Origin: Bacteroidota bacterium
GTDB taxonomy: Bacteria > Bacteroidota > Bacteroidia > Bacteroidales > F082
Assembly (NCBI GenBank): GCA_002686705.1
Contig: NYYH01000077.1
Span: 6,992-70,991, forward strand
DNA: 64,000 nucleotides
Reading direction: 5' to 3'
Position 1 is the first letter of the stretch. Every line of letters starts with the position of its first letter. The notes beneath the pieces are model-generated. The model worked only from the letters and a program-made list of their open reading frames with translations, was not told where the DNA came from and ran no database searches. The translations under genes were made by a program, and so were the position numbers. This document shows positions 29,602 to 38,267 of the stretch, piece after piece.

Positions 29602-30324
29602 TTACTGTATGTCAACCAGGAAGATTACTAAAGAAAGAAATAGATAAAAGAGTATAATGAAGGGTATTGCGATTGTGTCTAACACTAAGAGCATTATTAA
29701 GGATACCCCAAGAAATATGTACTTAATCATATTATTCTTCCAGCTAAATCCATTAAATTTTAAGTCAAACATTGGAAACCTCGACACCATAAGTAGTGAT
29801 CCGATTACTGCAATCGTAATATAAAAGTAAGTATTGGTCATTACCATGTAAAAGAAACTTTGACTCTCATATAGGTCAGCCCGAATTAGTGGCAAAGAGG
29901 CTATCAATATACCTATTGCGGGTATTGGTAAGCCACGAAAAGTTTCGGTTTGTTGAGTGTCAATATTAAACTTTGCTAATCTAAGGGCACCAAATGCGGG
30001 CACAATAAAAGCCGCAAAAGGAATTATATTAAACTCTTCACTTGAATCAACCGGCTGGCCATGACTTATACTAATCATATGAAATAGTATAAAACCAGGC
30101 GCGACTCCAAATGAAACCACATCAGCTAACGAATCAAGCTGTCCACCAATTTCTGATTTTGCGTTTAATAATCGGGCAGCAAGTCCATCTAAAAAATCAA
30201 AGGCTGCAGCGATAAAAATAAAATATGCAGCCAAATCAATATTCCCATTCATAACCGAGTATATCGAAAGTATGCCAGAAAGCATGTTGAAAAGCGTGAT
30301 GATATTTGGAATGTGATTCTTCAT
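29602..30324 (-). CDS. pssA: CDP-diacylglycerol-serine O-phosphatidyltransferase
   Basis: PssA condenses CDP-diacylglycerol with serine to phosphatidylserine, the precursor of phosphatidylethanolamine, in the inner membrane. The 240-residue protein has about seven hydrophobic segments. Its CDP-alcohol phosphotransferase signature DGLAARLLNAKSEIGGQ continues into LDSLADVV (D-G-x2-A-R-x8-G-x3-D-x3-D) near residues 46-68. Serine specificity is inferred from length and similarity to the type II pssA group. The neighbour queA is divergent. Confidence 0.9.
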   Translation of the reverse strand: MKNHIPNIITLFNMLSGILSIYSVMNGNIDLAAYFIFIAAAFDFLDGLAARLLNAKSEIGGQLDSLADVVSFGVAPGFILFHMISISHGQPVDSSEEFNIIPFAAFIVPAFGALRLAKFNIDTQQTETFRGLPIPAIGILIASLPLIRADLYESQSFFYMVMTNTYFYITIAVIGSLLMVSRFPMFDLKFNGFSWKNNMIKYIFLGVSLIMLLVLDTIAIPFIILFYLFLSLVIFLVDIQ

Positions 30325-30419
30325 GGTTTATATGCTTTAACAAAGAACCAAATGTACATTAATTATCACAAATTTGGTCTAAGTAAGGTATAATTTTATT
30401 GAGCAACTAACCCGTAATA

Positions 30420-30449
30420 TTGTAAGTATTGGTAATAACTTTACTTTTG
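30420..30449 (+). promoter_or_regulatory. Promoter of queA
   Basis: TTG at 30420-30422 and TACTTTTG at 30442-30449 are 19 bases apart, fitting the Bacteroidota consensus. Transcription should start near 30456, which rules out the upstream TTG (30429) as the start codon of queA. Confidence 0.7.
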
Positions 30450-30467
30450 CCGACACAAATGGCCGGG

Positions 30468-31685
30468 ATGCATATTACTAGTAGCATAGAAATTGAGGAT
30501 TACAACTATGATCTTCCTGATAGTAAAATAGCAAAGTTTCCGCTTGAAATGAGGGATGGGTCGAAATTACTGTTCCAATCAGGAAATGCAATTACAGAAA
30601 AGAGATTTTCAGATATGCCAAAATTACTACCAGCAAACTCGCTTCTGATATTGAATGAGACTAAAGTTGTAAACGCTAGATTGCTATTTAAAAAAAGGAC
30701 AGGTGCTACTATCGAAATTTTTTGTTTAGAACCGATTGAACCGGTAACCGATTTTCAGCAAGCATATCAACAAAAATCACCAGTAGTTTGGAAATGTTTT
30801 ATTGGAAATGCCAGCAGGTGGAAGAGTGGGAGATTAGAGCTCGAATTTTCAATTTATGATATAACTGTTACTTTATTTGCTGAAAAAGTAAGTCAACTTT
30901 CAGAAGGATTTTTAGTCTCATTTAGCTGGGATAATTATGATCTAACTTTTTCAGAGATAATACATGTAGTTGGACAAGTTCCAATTCCTCCTTATCTCAA
31001 TCGAAAAGCAAACACAGAAGATAGCAAATGGTATCAAACTATTTATGCGAATCATCAAGGATCAGTGGCCGCACCAACAGCAGGATTGCACTTCACTAAA
31101 AATGTAATCAACAATCTGCAGAAAAATGGGATTAAAACTGATAAACTTACTTTGCATGTTGGAGCTGGTACTTTTAAACCAGTAATATCACAAACAATTG
31201 CTGATCATGAAATGCATACAGAAAAAATAGTTGTAGAGATTGATACATTAAAACATATCAGGAGCAAGCTCAACCACCCTGTAATACCAGTTGGTACAAC
31301 TAGTATGCGAACACTTGAAAGCTTGTATTGGATGGCGGTTAAGTTAAATAATGGAGATGATGAGTTTTTTGTTGATCAGTGGGACCCTTATGAACTAATT
31401 GTTAAGCCTGATTTCAATTGTACAAAGGCTATGTCGTTATTAATAAGCTATTTGGAAGAAAAAAAACTAAGTGAGTTAAATGGCGAGACACAGTTAATGA
31501 TAGCTCCGGGTTACAGCTTTAAAATAGCTTCAGGTTTAATTACGAACTTCCATCAACCCAAGAGTACTTTATTGTTGTTGGTATCAGCATTAGTTGGAGA
31601 TAGCTGGAAGCAAGTCTATAACTTTGCTTTGCAGAATGATTTTCGGTTCTTAAGTTATGGTGATAGCTGCTTATTTTTACCTTGA
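30468..31685 (+). CDS. queA: S-adenosylmethionine:tRNA ribosyltransferase-isomerase
   Basis: QueA transfers the ribosyl part of SAM to preQ1-modified tRNA to form epoxyqueuosine. The 405-residue protein carries IEDYNYDLPDSKIAKFPLE at its N-terminus, VAAPTAGLHFT, DKLTLHVGAGTFKPV, and TNFHQPKSTLLLLVSAL near the end, all QueA family marks. I choose ATG 30468 (MHITSS); ATG 30459 is also possible. Longer starts would fall inside the promoter. The central domain contains a longer than usual insertion (TDFQQAYQQKSPVVWKCF), common in Bacteroidota. Other queuosine genes are not adjacent. Confidence 0.94.
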   Translation: MHITSSIEIEDYNYDLPDSKIAKFPLEMRDGSKLLFQSGNAITEKRFSDMPKLLPANSLLILNETKVVNARLLFKKRTGATIEIFCLEPIEPVTDFQQAYQQKSPVVWKCFIGNASRWKSGRLELEFSIYDITVTLFAEKVSQLSEGFLVSFSWDNYDLTFSEIIHVVGQVPIPPYLNRKANTEDSKWYQTIYANHQGSVAAPTAGLHFTKNVINNLQKNGIKTDKLTLHVGAGTFKPVISQTIADHEMHTEKIVVEIDTLKHIRSKLNHPVIPVGTTSMRTLESLYWMAVKLNNGDDEFFVDQWDPYELIVKPDFNCTKAMSLLISYLEEKKLSELNGETQLMIAPGYSFKIASGLITNFHQPKSTLLLLVSALVGDSWKQVYNFALQNDFRFLSYGDSCLFLP

Positions 31686-31742
31686 GTGAAGTGCAAAAAG
31701 GCTATACCCGTATATATGTATTTAATTTGAGTATTGTTAAAA

Positions 31743-31765
31743 TGTTCATGTTACAAACATGAACA
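31743..31765. terminator. Inverted repeat between convergent queA and NifU-like genes
   Basis: TGTTCATGT at 31743-31751 and ACATGAACA at 31757-31765 are perfect reverse complements around a 5-base loop. The position between two convergent stops suggests a shared terminator, but there is no proper T-run, so an operator is possible. Confidence 0.45.
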
Positions 31766-31795
31766 AGATGTATTTTCCGTTAAGGTTGTGCTAAA

Positions 31796-32044
31796 CTACA
31801 AATTGACAGCAACAACTTCCTTAATCTCAGGAATAACTTTCTTTAGAGTTGTTTCAACCCCATTCTTTAGTGTAACTGTACTAAATGCACACGATCCACA
31901 AGCTCCTGTAAGTTCAACATTAACAATGTTGTCGTCAGTAATATTAACAAATTTTATATCGCCACCATCAGCCTGTAAATATGGTCTTACTTGTTCTAGT
32001 ACATTTTGTACTTTTTGGATTAATTCTTCATTTGTATTATCCAT
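31796..32044 (-). CDS. NifU C-terminal domain iron-sulfur scaffold protein
   Basis: The 82-residue protein is a stand-alone Nfu domain, which carries a transient [4Fe-4S] cluster to client apoproteins. The essential CxxC is in LTGACGSCAFSTVTLKNGVE near residues 50-55. It follows mrp (stop at 32069) by 24 bases on the same strand. Mrp is itself a cluster-carrying ATPase, so the pair probably forms a small Fe-S delivery operon. Confidence 0.93.
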   Translation of the reverse strand: MDNTNEELIQKVQNVLEQVRPYLQADGGDIKFVNITDDNIVNVELTGACGSCAFSTVTLKNGVETTLKKVIPEIKEVVAVNL

Positions 32045-32068
32045 AGTGATATTAATTAAGTTTATGAA

Positions 32069-33121
32069 TTACAATTTATCAATTTCATTTTGAACGTTGT
32101 TTGCAATTTTAGCAAACTCAGTCCCAACTTTTTCATTCTCATCCAACACAATCGGTAAGCCACCATCACCTGATTCAACTATTTTTTCAACTATTGGAAT
32201 GGATCCTAGTACTGGTATTCCCAGTTGTTTTGCCAACTCATCCGTTGCTCCTTTACCAAAAATAAAATATTTTTTATCAGGAAGTTCATCTGGTGTAAAG
32301 TAGGACATATTTTCGACAATCCCGAGCAATGGAATTGTAAGTTTATCCTGTCTGTACATCATCGCGGCACGACGCACATCTGCAGTCGCAATCCTTTGTG
32401 GTGTAGTTACAAGTACGGTTCCTCTAATATTATATGATTGAGCTAATGTAAGCTGAATGTCACCGGTTCCGGGAGGCATATCAATAACCAGATAATCAAG
32501 ATCGCCCCACTCAGAGTCTTTCATTAATTGGTTAAAGGCGTTGTTTATCATTGAACCTCTCCACATTAATGCTTGATCAGGTTGAACAAAAAATCCCAAA
32601 GAAAGTATTTTTACCCCATGATTTTCCAATGGTACTAAAAGTGATTTTCCTTCCCTTTCAAGTATACCAGGTTTTTGACCCTCAACACCAAACATAATTG
32701 GAACGGAAGGTCCCATTATATCAGCATCCAGAATGCCAACCTTACTGCCGGTTTTAGATAATGCAATAGCAAGATTCGCTGCAACGGTTGATTTTCCAAC
32801 GCCCCCTTTTCCAGCAATAACTGCAATAATATTTTTTACACCTGATAAAGGACCAAGTCCTTTGTCCTTTTCAGATATTGGTTTAACATCTATATTAATT
32901 TCATCTCCCAGTTTCTCTTTCAAAGTTTTTGTAATTGAATTACTGACAATCCCAACAGCCGGGTCATCTACCTTTGGAAAAACAATTGAAACTTTAATGT
33001 CGTTATCTTTTATTTCAATATTGTCGACCATGTTTAAATCAACAATGTTGTTTTGTTTTGCGAAAAATATTACCTCTTTTAATGCATCCGTTACATCGTG
33101 ATTTGTGATGAACTTTGACAT
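32069..33121 (-). CDS. mrp: Mrp/ApbC-family iron-sulfur cluster carrier ATPase
   Basis: The 350-residue protein has an N-terminal DUF59/MIP18 domain (about 1-80) and a ParA/MinD-like P-loop ATPase with the deviant Walker A AGKGGVGKSTVAANLA near residue 108, followed by DADIMGPS and VIDMPPGTGD. Mrp/ApbC proteins bind and pass [4Fe-4S] clusters in the cytoplasm. The usual C-terminal CxxC of Mrp is not obvious here; the region corresponding to it reads VENMSYFTPDELPDKKYFIFG, without cysteines, so cluster binding may depend on the NifU-like partner encoded downstream. CAAATTTA at 33168-33175 gives a minus-strand -7 box. Confidence 0.92.
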   Translation of the reverse strand: MSKFITNHDVTDALKEVIFFAKQNNIVDLNMVDNIEIKDNDIKVSIVFPKVDDPAVGIVSNSITKTLKEKLGDEINIDVKPISEKDKGLGPLSGVKNIIAVIAGKGGVGKSTVAANLAIALSKTGSKVGILDADIMGPSVPIMFGVEGQKPGILEREGKSLLVPLENHGVKILSLGFFVQPDQALMWRGSMINNAFNQLMKDSEWGDLDYLVIDMPPGTGDIQLTLAQSYNIRGTVLVTTPQRIATADVRRAAMMYRQDKLTIPLLGIVENMSYFTPDELPDKKYFIFGKGATDELAKQLGIPVLGSIPIVEKIVESGDGGLPIVLDENEKVGTEFAKIANNVQNEIDKL

Positions 33122-33278
33122 ATTACTTTTTATTTAGATTAAATTATAATTAAAAAAATTGAAGGGGCAAATTTACTATTATTTTTGATGATGATTCATA
33201 TTCAGATAATTTATATAGCATTCTAAATAAGGGAGTAATTTTTGAATTGATTTGCAAAAAAAATAATTTCAAAAATCA

Positions 33279-33310
33279 TTTGAATAATTGAAAAATTATG
33301 TCTTATTTTG
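33279..33310 (+). promoter_or_regulatory. Promoter of rpmB
   Basis: TTTG at 33279-33282 is followed after 20 bases by TTATTTTG at 33303-33310, one base off the TAnnTTTG consensus. The true rpmB start (33348) lies 37 bases downstream, so the longer in-frame extension upstream is untranslated leader. Confidence 0.6.
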
Positions 33311-33347
33311 CACTCCTTTTAAAAAAGGGTTAAAAAACTACGGAAAG

Positions 33348-33587
33348 ATGTCAAGAATTTGTCAGATAACAGGAAAGAAAGTGATTTCAGGAAACAATGT
33401 AAGTCACTCACATGCCAAAACTAAAAGAAAGTTTCATCCAAATTTACACACAAAAAAGTTTTTTGTGCCCGAAACCAGTAAATGGATTACTTTAATGGTA
33501 AGTGCTAATGGTATTCGTATAATCAATAAAAAAGGTATAAGTGTTGCTCTTAAGGATGCAGCAGAAAAAGGTTATTACAAAGTATAG
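33348..33587 (+). CDS. rpmB: 50S ribosomal protein L28
   Basis: The protein has 79 residues from ATG 33348 ([20 protein letters not shown]), which matches the universal L28 start. Basic residues dominate ([20 protein letters not shown]). It is part of the large ribosomal subunit. In many Bacteroidota rpmG (L33) follows rpmB directly. Here a strong terminator follows after 25 bases and the next gene is on the other strand, so the usual L28-L33 unit is broken in this genome. Confidence 0.97.
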   Translation: MSRICQITGKKVISGNNVSHSHAKTKRKFHPNLHTKKFFVPETSKWITLMVSANGIRIINKKGISVALKDAAEKGYYKV

Positions 33588-33608
33588 ATAAACTTTAGAT
33601 AGTTATAA

Positions 33609-33648
33609 AAAAAAGAGATTGGTATTATTGCCAATCTCTTTTTTGTTT
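33609..33648. terminator. Bidirectional terminator after rpmB
   Basis: An 11-bp perfect stem (AAAGAGATTGG at 33612-33622, CCAATCTCTTT at 33631-33641) with an 8-base loop is flanked by A-runs on the left and T-runs on the right. It serves rpmB and, in the other direction, the adenylate kinase gene that stops at 33664. Confidence 0.9.
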
Positions 33649-33663
33649 TTAAGAATATTTTTT

Positions 33664-34836
33664 TTAAAAGTTCTTTTTTAAAGTCTCTTCCACTTCATCC
33701 GATAACCTGTTAAAAACTTCTTCCTCACTTCCTTTAGCATTTATTTTACTGTATTTGTTCTGCTTTTGATAATAGGCTATTGCAGGATCGGTTTTTTTCC
33801 GATACTGTTCTAACCGGTTTATAATTAGCTCAGTACTTAAATCGTAAGGTCTGGCTCTTTTCTTGTCTTTTCCTCTTTCGCTAAGACGTTTTATTGCTTC
33901 AAGAGTATTTAGTTTAAGCTCTATCATATTAGATACTCTCATATTTACTCGTTGCAATAGACCGTCAAGTATGTAAGCTTGTAATATTGTCCTTGGGAAT
34001 CCTTTGAAAATAAAACCATTAGCATTAGGGTTTTCTTTTATTTGATCTGCAATTAGCTTAATAGGGATTTCATCGGGTACAATTTCACCTTTTTCCATAT
34101 ATGGTGCAGCAATACTTCCAATTTCTGTACCGTTAATAATTTCCTTTCTGAGCAGTTTCCCTGTTGATATATATACCAAGTTATGTTTGTTTGCTAACAA
34201 TTGACCCTGTGTTCCTTTCCCAACACCCGGTTTGCCCAGTAATACGATGTTTGTATATTCTTTGCTTTTATTTTTTTCAACATGGTCCACAATATTGTCA
34301 AAAATAGTATCTAACTCACCAACACCACTCAGTTTATAATATTTACCCTGATCCTGATAATAATTAGCAACAGGTGTAGTTTTTTCCTCATACTCCTTTA
34401 ATCTTACTTTTATCACATCCAACGTATCATCAGTGCGGTTTGAGGCTTTGGCTCTCAGCAGTAGTCTATTAATAAGCTCATCCTCAGGAACTTCGAGGCT
34501 TATCATCATATCGAGTGATGTATTAAGTTTAAGCAACAATCCATCAAGGATATAAGATTGCACAACTGTTCTTGGAAATCCGTCAAAAAGGATACCTCGT
34601 GAATCTTGATTTGTTTTTATTTTCTTTTCAATTATTTCTACAACTAATTCATCAGGTACCAATCCGCCAGACTCAATTATACTTTTTGCTTTAAGGCCAA
34701 GTTGTGTTTTATCAGCAATTTCTGTTCTTAATATATCACCTGTTGAGATGTACGTAAGGTTATATTTATCTAATAATTTCTTCGATTGTGTTCCTTTGCC
34801 GGCACCAGGAGGTCCAAATAAAGCAATGTTTAGCAT
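33664..34836 (-). CDS. adk: Adenylate kinase with two tandem domains; second domain atypical
   Basis: The protein is 390 residues long, about twice the length of normal Adk. Residues 1-187 form a complete short-type adenylate kinase: P-loop GPPGAGKGTQ, STGDILRTEI, DGFPRT and the lid motif SNRTDDT. A second full-length copy follows the KNKSKEY linker: GKPGVGKGTQ, STGKLLRKEI, KGFPRT and RPYDLS. In the second copy the aspartates of STGD and DGFPRT are lysines, and one of the two lid aspartates is lost, so nucleotide binding may persist without normal activity. The first domain should convert AMP and ATP to ADP. It is co-transcribed with hpt, 15 bases downstream of it. Confidence 0.93.
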   Translation of the reverse strand: MLNIALFGPPGAGKGTQSKKLLDKYNLTYISTGDILRTEIADKTQLGLKAKSIIESGGLVPDELVVEIIEKKIKTNQDSRGILFDGFPRTVVQSYILDGLLLKLNTSLDMMISLEVPEDELINRLLLRAKASNRTDDTLDVIKVRLKEYEEKTTPVANYYQDQGKYYKLSGVGELDTIFDNIVDHVEKNKSKEYTNIVLLGKPGVGKGTQGQLLANKHNLVYISTGKLLRKEIINGTEIGSIAAPYMEKGEIVPDEIPIKLIADQIKENPNANGFIFKGFPRTILQAYILDGLLQRVNMRVSNMIELKLNTLEAIKRLSERGKDKKRARPYDLSTELIINRLEQYRKKTDPAIAYYQKQNKYSKINAKGSEEEVFNRLSDEVEETLKKNF

Positions 34837-34851
34837 ATTAGTAATATTTAT

Positions 34852-35388
34852 TTACTCAATTATTTTATAAATGTCTCTCAGGTTCCTTCCCTGATTATCG
34901 TAGTCCAATCCGTAACCTACAATAAAATCATTTGGAATTTTTATACCAATGTAATCAATGTTATATACTTTTTCAAACGCATCAGGTTTAAACAAAAGTG
35001 TTGCAATGCGAACATTAGCAGCTCCCATTCGTTCAAGTTGTCCCAGAACGTTTTCCATTGTTATCCCTGAATCTATAATATCTTCTACTATAATGATGGT
35101 TCGTCCTTTAATATCCTCATTAAAACCAATTAGTTGTTTTACATTTTTCGTGCTTTTGGTGCCAATATAAGAAGCAAGCTTAAGAAAAGATACTTCACAA
35201 GATAAATCAATTTTTTTTAGCAAATCGCCAGCAAACATAAAAGAACCGTTTAGAATAACAAGAAATATTGGAGTTTGGCCTTCATGATCTCTATTAATGC
35301 TATCGGCTATTTTACTTATTGCATTGTCAATTTTTTCAAACCGAATAAAAGGTTCAAAGTATTTATCATGTAATTTGATGTTATTCAT
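34852..35388 (-). CDS. hpt: Hypoxanthine phosphoribosyltransferase
   Basis: This purine-salvage enzyme of 178 residues converts hypoxanthine or guanine plus PRPP to IMP or GMP. The PRPP-binding motif is IIIVEDIIDSGITM near residues 95-108, and the purine-binding end is KIPNDFIVGYGLDYDNQGRNL. It is cytoplasmic. It leads a two-gene operon with the adenylate kinase, linking IMP/GMP salvage with adenylate balance. Its promoter (35452-35481) is back-to-back with that of purE. Confidence 0.95.
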   Translation of the reverse strand: MNNIKLHDKYFEPFIRFEKIDNAISKIADSINRDHEGQTPIFLVILNGSFMFAGDLLKKIDLSCEVSFLKLASYIGTKSTKNVKQLIGFNEDIKGRTIIIVEDIIDSGITMENVLGQLERMGAANVRIATLLFKPDAFEKVYNIDYIGIKIPNDFIVGYGLDYDNQGRNLRDIYKIIE

Positions 35389-35451
35389 TTAACGTTTGTT
35401 TTGCGTAACACGTAAGATTATGAGCCTCTTATTATTAAAGAATCAAGTTCG

Positions 35452-35481
35452 CAAAGATAAAATTTAACGTATAATTACCAA
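35452..35481 (-). promoter_or_regulatory. Promoter of hpt-adk
   Basis: On the minus strand TTG (CAA at 35479-35481) is followed after 19 bases by TATCTTTG (CAAAGATA at 35452-35459). A plus-strand TATTTTTG for purE lies at 35494-35501, so two purine transcripts diverge from about 50 bases. Confidence 0.65.
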
Positions 35482-35533
35482 CTGCATTTTAATTATTTTT
35501 GCAGACTAATATTTATTAATAAAGCCGGTTTAT

Positions 35534-36040
35534 ATGAAAGCAATCGTCAGTATAATTATGGGTAGTACATCCGATTTAAAGGTAATGGAGAAAGCAGCTG
35601 CATTTTTAGATGAAATGGAAATTCCGTTTGAGATAAATGCACTTTCAGCACATCGCACACCTGATGAAGTTGAGACTTTTGCAAAGGATGCAGACAAAAG
35701 GGGTATAAAAGTTATCATTGCCGGAGCAGGTATGGCTGCACATCTTCCTGGCGTTATTGCTTCAATGACATCTGTTCCTGTAATTGGTGTTCCAATTAAT
35801 GCCACTCTTGATGGGATGGACGCTTTACTGGCAATTGTGCAAATGCCTCCGGGTATTCCGGTTGCTACAGTTGGTATTAATGGGGCACTAAATGCTGGTA
35901 TATTAGCTTTACAAATGATTGCAACTGGCAATTCTGACGTGCTGGAGAAAATAAAAAACCATAAGAAAACGCTTAAACAAAAAATAGTAAAGGCAAACGA
36001 AGATTTGAAATTAGTAAACTATAAATTTAAGGTAAATTAG
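35534..36040 (+). CDS. purE: N5-carboxyaminoimidazole ribonucleotide mutase
   Basis: PurE class I rearranges N5-CAIR to CAIR in purine synthesis. The 168-residue protein shows GSTSDLKVMEKAAAFLDEM, the catalytic ALSAHRTPDEV with its histidine, and IAGAGMAAHLPGVIAS. The C-terminal helix is normal. It is cytoplasmic. A purK partner is not adjacent. It is divergent from the salvage gene hpt, placing synthesis and salvage under neighbouring promoters. Confidence 0.97.
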   Translation: MKAIVSIIMGSTSDLKVMEKAAAFLDEMEIPFEINALSAHRTPDEVETFAKDADKRGIKVIIAGAGMAAHLPGVIASMTSVPVIGVPINATLDGMDALLAIVQMPPGIPVATVGINGALNAGILALQMIATGNSDVLEKIKNHKKTLKQKIVKANEDLKLVNYKFKVN

Positions 36041-36146
36041 TTTTTGTTAAATGCAATGGTTGTTTAGTTATCTAAAAAAGATACTCCTCCACAATCATAA
36101 TTTCAAGATTCTTTTGGATAAAAAGATATTATAGTTAATATCAAGA

Positions 36147-37376
36147 TTAATCCCCAGCCTTATAAATTAATGTACTCAGATGTAATGGATTGAATATTTC
36201 ATTGGCAACTTCAAGTATTTGTTCAGCAGTAATTTTTTCAATATCAGCAATGATTTCTGTGATGCTATTAACTCTGGATTTGTAAAGATTGGTTTTGGCA
36301 ATACCTAACATCTCATTAAGGAATGATTCGCTTGAAATAGCAAGTTGTCCGGTTAATTGACGCTTTGCAGTATGTAGCTGCATAGTCCCAAGTTTATCTT
36401 TTCTAAGCTTTTTTAACTCTCTGTGTACAAGATCAATACTTTTATTTACATATTTTTTATCCGAACCAATGTAAACGTTAAATATTCCGGTGTCAGAATA
36501 GGGCTGATACATTGATTCAATATTATATGCATATCCATATTTTTCACGAATTTGTATACTTAGTCGTGAATTTAATGCTGGACCGCCAAGAAGATTGCTT
36601 ATCAATAACAGTGGTAGTTTATTAGGATGAACACGAGGGTATGCTATATTACCAATCATACAATGTGATAAATATGAGTTCTTAGGTGTAGTTTCATCTT
36701 TTGGTTTATAAGAATCAAAAGCAGAACGATCTACTTTGCTGAAGGAGGCTGGGATAGCACCAAAATATTTTTCTGTCAAATAAATAAGTTTAGAGAATTT
36801 TATTTGGCCTACTGAGGCGATAACCATTTGATCAGTACTGTATTTCGTTTTTATAAATCGAAATATATCTTTCCTGTTGATTGATCGTATTTTATTTATG
36901 CTTCCTAATATATTTTTTCCTAAAGAGTGCCCTGCAAAAATTAAATCTTCAAAATCATCAAAAATCAACTCAGCTGGACTATCGTTATAAGAGTTTATTT
37001 CGTCTATTACTATTTCTTTTTCTTTATCTAACTCCTTCTGCGGGAAAATAGAATTAAACGCAACATCTGCAAAAAGTTCTAAGCTATGTATATAGTAAGG
37101 CGATAAAAAAGAAGCATAAACGCAGGTTTCTTCTTTTGTTGTGAAAGCATTTAGATCGCCCCCAACATTCTCAATTCGACTGAGTACATGGTAGGCCTTA
37201 CGTTTGTTAGTGCCTTTGAATATTAAATGTTCAATAAGATGGGCAATACCGCTCTCATTTTCGTTTTCATCTCTTGATCCTGTATTAACCATTAACCCAC
37301 AATGTGATACGGTGCCTGAGATTTTGCGATGAATAACTTTGATGCCATTATTAAGTATGTGATATTGATATTCCAA
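36147..37376 (-). CDS. M16-family zinc peptidase
   Basis: The protein carries the inverted zinc motif HxxEH in GIAHLIEHLIFKGTNKR, with the distal glutamate in EKEIVIDEINSY about 75 residues later, as in mitochondrial processing peptidase and PqqL relatives. At about 409 residues it is one M16 module pair (N and C halves), the size of a bacterial YmxG-type peptidase. I choose TTG 37376 (MEYQYHILNNG). The longer frame to 37421 runs through a minus-strand TATTTTTG box at 37398-37405. No signal peptide then remains, so it should be cytoplasmic. Substrate unknown. Confidence 0.88.
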   Translation of the reverse strand: MEYQYHILNNGIKVIHRKISGTVSHCGLMVNTGSRDENENESGIAHLIEHLIFKGTNKRKAYHVLSRIENVGGDLNAFTTKEETCVYASFLSPYYIHSLELFADVAFNSIFPQKELDKEKEIVIDEINSYNDSPAELIFDDFEDLIFAGHSLGKNILGSINKIRSINRKDIFRFIKTKYSTDQMVIASVGQIKFSKLIYLTEKYFGAIPASFSKVDRSAFDSYKPKDETTPKNSYLSHCMIGNIAYPRVHPNKLPLLLISNLLGGPALNSRLSIQIREKYGYAYNIESMYQPYSDTGIFNVYIGSDKKYVNKSIDLVHRELKKLRKDKLGTMQLHTAKRQLTGQLAISSESFLNEMLGIAKTNLYKSRVNSITEIIADIEKITAEQILEVANEIFNPLHLSTLIYKAGD

Positions 37377-37527
37377 CTTAAGATTATTTTTGTAATGCAA
37401 AAATAGCAAAGCTATTAACAAGAGTTGGGCTTTAGATTATTTACTCATTGCTATTCAATAAGCATGGTTATATAAGATTATATTTCTTATTTTAATATTC
37501 ATTCTTACAAATTTTATACTTTTGAAC

Positions 37528-38229
37528 ATGAGTATTTTTTCAAAGCTGGTAAATATTAGGATTTTAATTTCTCGAAAAGCTAAATTTAGACATAATCTCA
37601 TTTTACTTTCGCTTAATTTTATTTTTGTTTTTATTATAGGACTCTCTCCAGATAGTCAGTGGATTCCTGAATTATACAGTATTACTGTTTCGGGTATTTT
37701 TTTCGCAGCAGTAATCAGTATATCCGACAAACATATCCGCTACCTATATTTTGCAGTTATTTTAACAGTGCTAACATGGGTATCAACTTACCTTAAACTT
37801 GATTTTATTGTCCATACAAACTCCATTATAACAATAGTATTCTTTGTTTATATAATTGTTGTCTCCATTATAAGATTGGCTAAAGGCAAAGAAGTTGGTA
37901 ATCTTGAATTTGTGCGGGCAATAAACATATATTTTTTGATCGGTATTGCAGGTAGTATTATTTTCAGGATGCTTTACACAACCGATCCCAATAGTATTAA
38001 TGTTAGAGATGAAAATGTACTTGCTACTACAGATCTTATATACTTTAGTTTTGATACAATTACTACGCTTGGATACGGTGATATAACTCCAAATTCACCA
38101 CTTACAAAAAACGTTGCTGTATTCCTGAGTTTCGCAGGTCAAATATATCTTACAATGGTTATTGCTTTACTTATGGGTAAATATCTCAGAGGAAAAAGCA
38201 TGCCCGAAGAAAACACAAACAATAAATGA
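37528..38229 (+). CDS. Potassium-channel-like membrane protein
   Basis: The 233-residue protein has four hydrophobic segments in the first 140 residues, then a 2-TM pore module with the selectivity filter TTITTLGYGDITP near residues 177-187, followed by the inner helix LSFAGQIYLTMVIALLMGKYL. There is no voltage-sensor arginine ladder and no RCK/TrkA domain, so gating is unknown. It sits in the inner membrane. ATG 37528 is preferred to the TTG two codons upstream. The gene stands alone between two minus-strand genes. Confidence 0.85.
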   Translation: MSIFSKLVNIRILISRKAKFRHNLILLSLNFIFVFIIGLSPDSQWIPELYSITVSGIFFAAVISISDKHIRYLYFAVILTVLTWVSTYLKLDFIVHTNSIITIVFFVYIIVVSIIRLAKGKEVGNLEFVRAINIYFLIGIAGSIIFRMLYTTDPNSINVRDENVLATTDLIYFSFDTITTLGYGDITPNSPLTKNVAVFLSFAGQIYLTMVIALLMGKYLRGKSMPEENTNNK

Positions 38230-38267
38230 TATTCAAGGATTATTAAGCCTTAAGATTATTTAAAACC

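Noticed and set aside
30429..30467. A longer queA starting at TTG 30429
   Set aside because: The segment contains the TACTTTTG promoter box. QueA family proteins start near the later ATG.
33288..33347. A 20-residue N-terminal extension of L28
   Set aside because: It overlaps the promoter region and [11 protein letters not shown] is the normal L28 start.
35530..35931. A 133-residue minus-strand frame over purE
   Set aside because: It is the antisense shadow of purE; the repeated I/P/A composition is typical of antisense frames.
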